Positions 5,198 to 10,681 of a DNA stretch of 10,681 nt are shown in pieces. Both the position numbers and the translations under genes were made by a program. The notes under the pieces were generated by a model. It saw only the letters and a program-made list of their open reading frames with translations, did not search any database and was not told the DNA's origin. The DNA comes from an uncultured Lachnospiraceae bacterium (GTDB lineage: Bacteria > Bacillota > Clostridia > Lachnospirales > Lachnospiraceae): assembly GCA_905236925.1 (NCBI GenBank), contig CAJOQS010000206.1:1-10681 (forward strand). Reading direction: 5' to 3'. Each line of letters starts with the position of its first letter. Position 1 is the stretch's first letter.

Positions 5198-7666
5198 TTA
5201 GTTTTTTCTCCCAAGATAATCGAGGTTTCTGCTGATCAGGTCGCAGCGCTGCTCGACGCATTTAACCGAGCGGAGCGGATCTTCCGGCGTGTTGAAAACA
5301 TAATCCGTCAACCTGTCTACAGTTGTAGTTGCCACATGCATCCTCGTGTCACTTGATGCGTAATAGATGAAGATCCTGCCGTCGTCGTCCACAATGGCAC
5401 CGTTTGTAAAGGTTACATTGGAAACATCTCCGACTCTTTCGTTTCCGCGGGGTCCGATCAGTAATCCGGACGGCTCCGCGATAACTCTCGAAGGGTCGTC
5501 GAGCGCGGTCGCGAACGCATATATTACATAGCGAAGGCCTGCTGCCGTATTCCTGACTCCGTGCGCGATATGTATCCATCCCCTGTCGGTCTTGATCGGA
5601 ACAGCTCCGGCACCGTTCTTGACCTCGGTGATCGTATGATACTTGCGCTTGCTCGTAATGATCTCCTCGTCGATCACGGCATGGCAGATATCGTCGCAGA
5701 GTCCGAAGCCAATGCCTCCGCCGGAACCGGTATCGATGAAATCATCCATCGGTCTGGTGTAAAAAGCGTATTTTCCTTTTACGAATTCAGGATGAAGGAC
5801 AACGTTTCTCTGCTGGGGAGAGTTAAGTGTCCTGAGGTTATCAAGCCTCTCCCAGTGATCGAGATCCTTGGTCCTTACGATTCCCGCAGCTGCTACCGCA
5901 GCAGACAGGTCATTCGAAGAATCATCATGCGATTCGGAGCAGAAAACACCGTAGATCCATCCGTCCTGATGCTGTGTCAGGCGCATATCGTAAACATTGG
6001 TCTCTTCCGGACAGGTGTCGGGAAGACGTATCGGATAATCACGGAACTTAAATCCGTCAACACCGTTGTCGGATTCCGCCACCGCAAAAAAGCTCTTGCG
6101 GTCATTGCCCTCGACCCTTACTACCAGGCAGTACTTTCCGTTCAGCTTGATGGCTCCGGAATTCATCGTCGCATTGATACCAAGACGCTCCTCAAAGAAG
6201 GGGTTGGTCTTCGGATTGAGATCATAGCGCCAGAAAACCGGAATATTGTCACGTGTTATAACGGGATTCACCCATCTGTCGTATATTCCGTTGTAGAAGC
6301 TCTTGTCAATGCTGTTTCGTCGCTCGAGCGTTTCCTCGTAATAGGCCTGTATACGATAATAATCGGGATGAAGCTCGGGCATCTCGATATCCGTCACATC
6401 TATGCGCCTGATCATCTCGATGCACATCCTGCCGTTGTGATAAGGGCACTTCCACGGCTCCACGATAGGACGTCCGGGAATGGGTTTGAGATTTTCGTCG
6501 AGCTCCCAGAACCATTCCGAGCCTTCACGCTGATCGACCAGCTTCTCGCTTATGAACTTCCATATATCAAGAGCCGCTGCCAGATACTTATGGTTGGGGC
6601 TCGAAGGATCATTCTCAAACTTCTGCGCGGCGTTCATGAACCCGACTACCGCTTCGGCCTGAACCCACCATATTCTTCTCGTGTTATCGACTCCGTTCTC
6701 GCATTCGTTCAGGAGCGAGTGATTAACATACGCCTTCTCGTATATCCTTTTTGCGAGTGCCTCCGTTATGGGGGCGAGCTTTTCCGTGAAGTCGCTGTCG
6801 TCAAGAACTTCAAGTCCCCTGTCGATCAGCCAGGAGGTTTCGATATCGTGTCCGTAGGAATGGAGATCTATGAGAGTATTGTATTCGCTGTCAAAGAATA
6901 CCTCCTGCCGCCTGAGCCTGGGGTTGTATATCTTGTCCGCTATGATATTCAGCATGAACCGCAGCCTTCCGGATACGCGGGCAATAATACCCGTATAGCC
7001 GGTTTCGCTGTGCTTGCGGCTGACGCGGAGCAGCTCGGTGTACGCCTCGAATACATGGAGGAGCGTATTCATCGTCTTCTCGGCCATCACACCGTTCTCG
7101 GAAAGCTTATCGTTTCCCGCGGGAGTGAAGTTCCGGTTGAAGGCTTCAAGATATCCCACATTATCCACGCATCTGCTCTCGATGACATCCATCAGCTCAA
7201 TCGCCTTGTCATAAGCCGTGATGTCACCGGTCGCATCGTAATACGAAGCCAGCGCGTATATTGCAAAAGCCTGGTTATATGTATGCTTGGTGTCGTCCGC
7301 TATGCTACCGTCATAATTAACCGACCAGAGGACACCGCCGTAAACCCTGTCGAGACAGCAGTCGATCAGAAAATTGTATGCGTGCTCCGCCTGGCCGAGA
7401 CAAAGAGCCGCCAGACGCTCGTTATCCGCGTCATGGGCGAGCTTCCAGACCTCGTCGCCCTTAAAGAGCATATAGGCATTGGAAAAGAACCACAGAATGC
7501 GGCTGTTCAGGATACAGCCCTTGACTGCCTTCTCATCCGTCTTCAGATCGTAGCCCTTATATCCGTAAAAGCCTCCGTGCTCGTCATCCCTCAGGGCCGT
7601 CCAGAAGGGAATGATCTTCTTGGTAAGCTGGTCGTAAAACTCCTTGGATATCTCCTGCCTGTTCAT
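5198..7666 (-). CDS. Fusion of mannobiose/cellobiose 2-epimerase and GH130 4-O-beta-D-mannosyl-D-glucose phosphorylase
   Basis: One uninterrupted 822-residue cytoplasmic protein. Residues 1 to about 425 form an AGE-family (alpha/alpha)6-barrel epimerase like cellobiose 2-epimerase: R56 in SRILWFFSNAY, H204 in KTMNTLLHVFEAY, H273 in HSYGHDIETSW, WWVQAEAVVGF (333-343), and H410 in WKCPYHNGRMC match residues conserved in that family, including the catalytic histidines. Residues from about 435 to 822 form a complete GH130 five-bladed propeller resembling subfamily 1: PVFWRYDLN (476-484), NVYDMRLT with the likely proton donor D560, QRNVVLHPEF, DTGSGGGIGF and YYASSDTRMHVATTT. The first half should epimerise beta-1,4-mannobiose to mannosylglucose and the second phosphorolyse it to mannose 1-phosphate and glucose. 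These are consecutive steps normally carried by separate proteins. The frame extends to an ATG at 7729, but the ATG at 7666, with AGGAGG 5 bases upstream, fits the family N-terminus. It sits between the HD-GYP gene (11-base gap) and the esterase gene (3-base gap). Confidence 0.95.
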   Translation of the reverse strand: MNRQEISKEFYDQLTKKIIPFWTALRDDEHGGFYGYKGYDLKTDEKAVKGCILNSRILWFFSNAYMLFKGDEVWKLAHDADNERLAALCLGQAEHAYNFLIDCCLDRVYGGVLWSVNYDGSIADDTKHTYNQAFAIYALASYYDATGDITAYDKAIELMDVIESRCVDNVGYLEAFNRNFTPAGNDKLSENGVMAEKTMNTLLHVFEAYTELLRVSRKHSETGYTGIIARVSGRLRFMLNIIADKIYNPRLRRQEVFFDSEYNTLIDLHSYGHDIETSWLIDRGLEVLDDSDFTEKLAPITEALAKRIYEKAYVNHSLLNECENGVDNTRRIWWVQAEAVVGFMNAAQKFENDPSSPNHKYLAAALDIWKFISEKLVDQREGSEWFWELDENLKPIPGRPIVEPWKCPYHNGRMCIEMIRRIDVTDIEMPELHPDYYRIQAYYEETLERRNSIDKSFYNGIYDRWVNPVITRDNIPVFWRYDLNPKTNPFFEERLGINATMNSGAIKLNGKYCLVVRVEGNDRKSFFAVAESDNGVDGFKFRDYPIRLPDTCPEETNVYDMRLTQHQDGWIYGVFCSESHDDSSNDLSAAVAAAGIVRTKDLDHWERLDNLRTLNSPQQRNVVLHPEFVKGKYAFYTRPMDDFIDTGSGGGIGFGLCDDICHAVIDEEIITSKRKYHTITEVKNGAGAVPIKTDRGWIHIAHGVRNTAAGLRYVIYAFATALDDPSRVIAEPSGLLIGPRGNERVGDVSNVTFTNGAIVDDDGRIFIYYASSDTRMHVATTTVDRLTDYVFNTPEDPLRSVKCVEQRCDLISRNLDYLGRKN

Positions 7667-7671
7667 AAAAA

Positions 7672-7677
7672 CCTCCT
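7672..7677 (-). promoter_or_regulatory. Ribosome binding site fixing the start of the fusion gene
   Basis: A perfect AGGAGG directly abuts the TAG stop of the HD-GYP gene (7680-7678) and lies 5 bases before the ATG at 7666. It rules for this ATG over the in-frame ATG at 7729 inside the HD-GYP gene and suggests that the two genes are translated from the same mRNA. Confidence 0.85.
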
Positions 7678-8781
7678 CTATAGGATCTCTTCGATGGAAA
7701 TGCTGTGATCCCTCGACAGGTCTACCCACTCATTGCCGCAATTGACCACAGGATGCGCCAGATCATGCTTGTTGATCAGGGCTATCGAACCTACACGCCC
7801 GTCGCTCAGGCGCACACGGTTGTTGATGTATGTGTTGACGATATATTCGAGGAATACGTAAATGAACTGCGAATCGTATTTCTGATAGCCTTCGGATTCA
7901 AAGATGCTTATGACCTTGAACGGGCACATTGCGTCACGGTAAACACGGCGCGATGTCATCGCGTCATAAACATCGGCGATCGCGATTATCCTGGCGCAGG
8001 GGTCTATCTGCTCGCCGACAAGGCCCATGGGATAACCCGATCCGTCCATTCTTTCGTGATGCTGATATGCGGAATTTATTATGTGCGGGTTCAGATCGGA
8101 GTCCTTCAGTGCCTTATAGCCCTCGATCGGGTGGATCTTGATGACCTCAAATTCCTCGTCGGTAAGCTTTCCGGGCTTGGTTATGATGCTGTCGGGGATC
8201 TGGGTCTTACCTATGTCGTGAAGAAGTCCGGCCAGTGTGACCGTATCTATCTCTTCCTGTTCAAATCCAAGCCATTTTGCAAAAATGTTGGCGATCAGTG
8301 CCACATTGATGCAGTGAGCATATGTCGGGTCGTCATAGCAATGCATGTGATGGAGCATGTCAAACAGATATACGCCGCTATCGCTGTGGAGTATCAGGTC
8401 CTCGATCTGGTGAAGAAGGAATTCCTCACTGATCTGGGTACGTTTCCCGACGATATCGTTCATATACTTTTTCATGGTCTCCACGGTATCGTCAAAGGAG
8501 GCCTTGAATTCATGGTACTCGGGACTCGCGAGGATCTTTTCGGTGTTGGTGGGCTCCGAGTGAAGGGGATTGGCCACCTTGACTTCAGGCTCCGGGGCTT
8601 CGTTATAATCGTCCACATCGTCGCGGATGCGCACGCTTCCTATCGAATAGAATACGAGCCTGTTTATATAGTTTTCCGTCAGGCGCTGACCCTGGGAAAT
8701 AATGAGCTGTTCGTTTGTCGAGTAAACATCCTCGGCTGTAACCATTCCCGGCTGCAGATCTCTGGTAAGGACTCTTGACAT
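7678..8781 (-). CDS. HD-GYP domain protein, probable cyclic-di-GMP phosphodiesterase
   Basis: Predicted soluble signalling enzyme of 367 residues that would hydrolyse the second messenger cyclic di-GMP. An N-terminal small domain (about 1-55, with LQPGMVTAEDVY) resembles the one commonly found ahead of HD-GYP domains in Clostridia. The catalytic domain spans about 130-320: H188-D189 in LLHDIGK, H217 in IKIHPIEGY, the diagnostic HHERMDGSGYP at 241-251, and DVYDAMTSRRVYR after it. All expected metal-binding residues appear intact, so it is probably active. A C-terminal part (about 325-367) has the small-barrel look often found after this domain. There is no receiver, PAS or membrane domain, so its input signal is unclear. 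AGGAGG (8794-8789) lies 7 bases before the ATG. It is the first gene of the leftward unit and only 11 bases ahead of the epimerase-phosphorylase gene, which places c-di-GMP turnover in a mannan-utilisation transcript. Confidence 0.93.
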   Translation of the reverse strand: MSRVLTRDLQPGMVTAEDVYSTNEQLIISQGQRLTENYINRLVFYSIGSVRIRDDVDDYNEAPEPEVKVANPLHSEPTNTEKILASPEYHEFKASFDDTVETMKKYMNDIVGKRTQISEEFLLHQIEDLILHSDSGVYLFDMLHHMHCYDDPTYAHCINVALIANIFAKWLGFEQEEIDTVTLAGLLHDIGKTQIPDSIITKPGKLTDEEFEVIKIHPIEGYKALKDSDLNPHIINSAYQHHERMDGSGYPMGLVGEQIDPCARIIAIADVYDAMTSRRVYRDAMCPFKVISIFESEGYQKYDSQFIYVFLEYIVNTYINNRVRLSDGRVGSIALINKHDLAHPVVNCGNEWVDLSRDHSISIEEIL

Positions 8782-8804
8782 AGGGCAACCTCCTCAACAA
8801 AATG

Positions 8805-8833
8805 TTGAAAACGCACGGGCATGATGCTATGAT
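8805..8833 (+). promoter_or_regulatory. Sigma-70-type promoter for the GH13 gene
   Basis: TTGAAA (8805-8810), a 17-base spacer, then TATGAT (8828-8833); each hexamer matches the consensus in 5 of 6 positions. Transcription should begin near 8840, giving a leader of about 60 bases before the ATG at 8901. The predicted start lies at the edge of the palindromic operator. Confidence 0.65.
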
Positions 8834-8836
8834 GGA

Positions 8837-8854
8837 CTCGGAAACGTTTCCAAG
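8837..8854. promoter_or_regulatory. LacI-family-type operator in the divergent control region
   Basis: CTCGGAAACGTTTCCAAG: the inner 12 bases (8840-8851) are a perfect palindrome with a central CG, and two further outer pairs match after one mismatch. This is the usual form of LacI/GalR-family operators, including CcpA sites and maltose-type repressor sites. It covers the predicted start of rightward transcription and lies 20-30 bases into the leftward transcript, so one bound repressor could control both directions. The regulator is not in the window. Confidence 0.65.
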
Positions 8855-8876
8855 AGGCATACTACCCGATGTTCGT

Positions 8877-8905
8877 ATTATACACCATGGAGATCGATTT
8901 ATGAA
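8877..8905 (-). promoter_or_regulatory. Promoter for the leftward HD-GYP/epimerase-phosphorylase operon
   Basis: On the minus strand a perfect -10 TATAAT (8882-8877) is preceded at 17 bases by TTCATA (8905-8900, 4 of 6 matches to the -35 consensus). Transcription would begin near 8870 and give a leader of about 89 bases before the ATG at 8781. The -35 overlaps the first codons of the divergent GH13 gene. Confidence 0.55.
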
Positions 8906-10643
8906 GAATTTTCGTTTGATCCGTCGTTTTTTTTATGTTTTTTTTCTTTTTGCGGTACTGATCCTTCCGGCCTGCACTCCGAAGGAACCTGAGCAGACCC
9001 CCGATACAGCGCCGACAGCATCCTCCGAGCCCGATATCACGGATATCTCCGTTCCTTCGGGAGAGGCGGTCATCAAAGATGTTGACACAAGCCGGTTTTC
9101 CGCGCTTTCCGACATGGATAACAGCCGTGTTTTCTACCATATCTTTGTCGGCTCCTTCTCTGATTCAAACGGCGACGGAACCGGTGACCTCCGAGGGATC
9201 ATAAACCGTCTCGATTATATAAACGACGGGGATCCCAATTCGGGCAAAGGCCTCGGAGCCGAAGGCATCTGGCTTTCACCGATCTTCAAGTCCCCCTCCT
9301 ATCACAAATATGATACCACGGACTATTACACAATAGACCCTTCCTTTGGAACGATGGAGGACCTGAAGGAGCTTGCCTCGGAATGTGATAAGCGCGGGAT
9401 CAAGCTGATCCTCGATCTCGTGATCAACCACACGGGATCTCATAACCAGTGGTTCGTTGATTTCCGAAACGCGCATGTGACAGGCGACACTGCCAGCCCC
9501 TACTATGATTTCTATTCATGGAACGATTCCGGCTCGGCTAGCGGCCGCTCCTTTGCGAAGCTGGGTTCATCCGATCACTACTACGAATGCAATTTCAGCG
9601 GCGATATGCCCGAGCTGAATTTTGATAATCCTCTCGTCTACGATGCTGTTCTCGATATCGCGAAATACTATCTTAACGAGATAGGCGTTGACGGCTTCCG
9701 CTTTGATGCCGCCAAATATGTGTACTTCGGAGATAATCCCCGCTCCGTTGAATTCTGGAAGAAATACATGGAGGACCTGCGCGCGATCAAGCCCGGGATC
9801 TTTACTGTAGCGGAGGTCTGGGACAGCGATTCGGTCACTTCCCTTTACGAGCCCGCTCTTGACTGCTTCAACTTCACAATGGCGCAGGCGGACGGAATGA
9901 TATCCTCCACAACCAAGAAGGGAAACGTAAACGGTTATACCTCTTACACCGAATACTACATCAACAATATCCGCTCCGAACGCAGTGATGCCAATCTCAT
10001 CCAGTTCATTGCAAACCATGACATGGACCGTGCGGCCGGATATATGACCTACTCGAGCGGTTACGCGAAAATGGCTGCCAGCCTCTATCTTCTGGCTCCC
10101 GGCTCCTCTTTCATTTACTATGGCGAGGAGATCGGTATGAAGGGGTCGAGAGGCTCATCCAATACCGACGCCAACCGCAGGCTCGCAATGCTCTGGGGAG
10201 ATGATGATACCGTCAGAAATCCCGTCGGTGCCTCCTTTGACAGCTCAAAGCAGATCAACGGGACCGTCGCGGATATGCTGGTAAATCCCGACAGCCTTTA
10301 CAATCACTATAAGCGTCTGATCATGATACGCAGGGCCAATCCCGAGATAGCATCCGGAGAATACCATGCTCTTGTCTGCCCCGGGACCAATGCGGGCGGC
10401 TTTGTTTCAACGATGAACGGAAGCGCGGTTGCCGTTTTCCACAATACGACCGCATCCGTTGTCACGATCGACCTTTCCGCGCTTCAGTTTACGGACGGCA
10501 GCCCGATCTCCTCTTTGCTGGATACCGGCAGCGTCAGGCTGACCGAGGCGATCTATTCCGCTATGACAGAGGACAGGAGCGACATATCGCTTAACGGGAC
10601 CGTTCTTACTCTTCCCTCCCAGTCCACCGCCGTTCTTCGCTGA
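8901..10643 (+). CDS. GH13 alpha-amylase-family lipoprotein
   Basis: Predicted surface-anchored alpha-glucan hydrolase of 580 residues. The signal peptide (basic RLIRR, long Phe-rich core) ends in the lipobox LPAC with C25, followed by a Pro/Thr/Ser/Glu-rich linker to about residue 60. The GH13 barrel follows: a calcium-binding-like DSNGDGTGD (88-96), region I DLVINH (172-177), region V MPELN (236-240), region II GFRFDAAKY with nucleophile D269, region III VAEVWD with acid/base E305, and region IV FIANHD with D374. A C-terminal beta domain ends the protein. The MPELN form is close to the MPDLN seen in the intermediate group (GH13_36-like). Tyr273 stands where many relatives have His after Lys in region II. 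The ATG at 8901 was chosen because GGAG lies 8 bases before it and the signal peptide begins there; the frame is open back to 8802 but that part is non-coding in character. It is transcribed divergently from the mannan operon. Confidence 0.94.
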   Translation: MKNFRLIRRFFYVFFLFAVLILPACTPKEPEQTPDTAPTASSEPDITDISVPSGEAVIKDVDTSRFSALSDMDNSRVFYHIFVGSFSDSNGDGTGDLRGIINRLDYINDGDPNSGKGLGAEGIWLSPIFKSPSYHKYDTTDYYTIDPSFGTMEDLKELASECDKRGIKLILDLVINHTGSHNQWFVDFRNAHVTGDTASPYYDFYSWNDSGSASGRSFAKLGSSDHYYECNFSGDMPELNFDNPLVYDAVLDIAKYYLNEIGVDGFRFDAAKYVYFGDNPRSVEFWKKYMEDLRAIKPGIFTVAEVWDSDSVTSLYEPALDCFNFTMAQADGMISSTTKKGNVNGYTSYTEYYINNIRSERSDANLIQFIANHDMDRAAGYMTYSSGYAKMAASLYLLAPGSSFIYYGEEIGMKGSRGSSNTDANRRLAMLWGDDDTVRNPVGASFDSSKQINGTVADMLVNPDSLYNHYKRLIMIRRANPEIASGEYHALVCPGTNAGGFVSTMNGSAVAVFHNTTASVVTIDLSALQFTDGSPISSLLDTGSVRLTEAIYSAMTEDRSDISLNGTVLTLPSQSTAVLR

Positions 10644-10681
10644 TTAAACTGATATCAAAAACGCAAAGGAGCCTGCCGCAC
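10644..10681 (+). other. Non-coding tail after the GH13 gene
   Basis: The last 38 bases hold no gene. The end, AAAGGAGCCTGCCGCAC, could be either a ribosome binding site for a following gene or the left arm of a GC-rich terminator cut by the window edge; the two cannot be told apart here. Confidence 0.3.

Noticed and set aside
5561..7708. A 715-codon open frame on the plus strand opposite the fusion gene
   Set aside because: It is antisense to a clearly conserved two-domain enzyme, has no recognisable motif, and its length is explained by codon bias of the minus-strand gene. The same applies to the 357-codon plus-strand frame at 7705-8778 opposite the HD-GYP gene.
8795..8807. Palindrome CAACAAAATGTTG next to the HD-GYP ribosome binding site
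   Set aside because: A 5-base stem with a 3-base loop of AT-rich sequence could arise by chance. It may be a weak leader hairpin or a second operator, but nothing supports either.
9540..9547. GCGGCCGC next to GCTAGC inside the GH13 gene, which could suggest a cloning junction
   Set aside because: The reading frame and GH13 sequence continue smoothly across it, so it is most likely natural coding sequence.

Overview
The window looks like chromosomal DNA from an anaerobic Gram-positive bacterium of the Clostridia, most likely Lachnospiraceae or a close relative from a gut or rumen. This is inferred from a short Gram-positive-type signal peptidase I, two lipoproteins with lipoboxes, strong AGGAGG ribosome binding sites, the MEP isoprenoid pathway gene ispE, and a mannan-disaccharide catabolic set known from gut Firmicutes and Bacteroides. 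Coding density is very high. No RNA gene, mobile element or CRISPR array was seen.

Layout: seven complete genes and one partial gene run leftward on the minus strand, and one gene runs rightward from a divergent control region near 8.8-8.9 kb. In transcription order the leftward genes are: an HD-GYP phosphodiesterase (8781-7678); a bifunctional fusion of a mannobiose/cellobiose 2-epimerase with a GH130 mannosylglucose phosphorylase (7666-5198); a two-domain SGNH esterase (5194-3953); a class I mannose-6-phosphate isomerase (3851-2874); a NitT/TauT-type substrate-binding lipoprotein (2814-1828); ispE (1828-968); lepB (930-346, GTG start); and a membrane protein cut by the left edge (293-1). 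The first three are separated by 3-11 bases and are almost certainly one transcript. Later gaps are 101, 59, 37 and 52 bases or a 1-base overlap, so read-through is possible but unproven. The rightward gene (8901-10643) is a lipoprotein alpha-amylase-family GH13 enzyme.

How the genes fit together: the esterase could remove acetyl groups from imported manno-oligosaccharides. The epimerase half of the fusion would turn beta-1,4-mannobiose into mannosylglucose, and the GH130 half would cleave that with phosphate to mannose 1-phosphate and glucose. ManA would link mannose 6-phosphate to fructose 6-phosphate. The phosphomannomutase needed in between is not in the window, nor is a sugar transporter. 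The GH13 lipoprotein would act outside the cell on alpha-glucans.

The 119-base divergent region holds a good sigma-70-type promoter in each direction and, between them, a near-perfect 18-base palindrome centred on AAACGTTT, typical of LacI-family regulators. It overlaps the predicted start of GH13 transcription. The most notable points are the epimerase-phosphorylase fusion, the c-di-GMP phosphodiesterase at the head of a mannan operon, and the shared operator.
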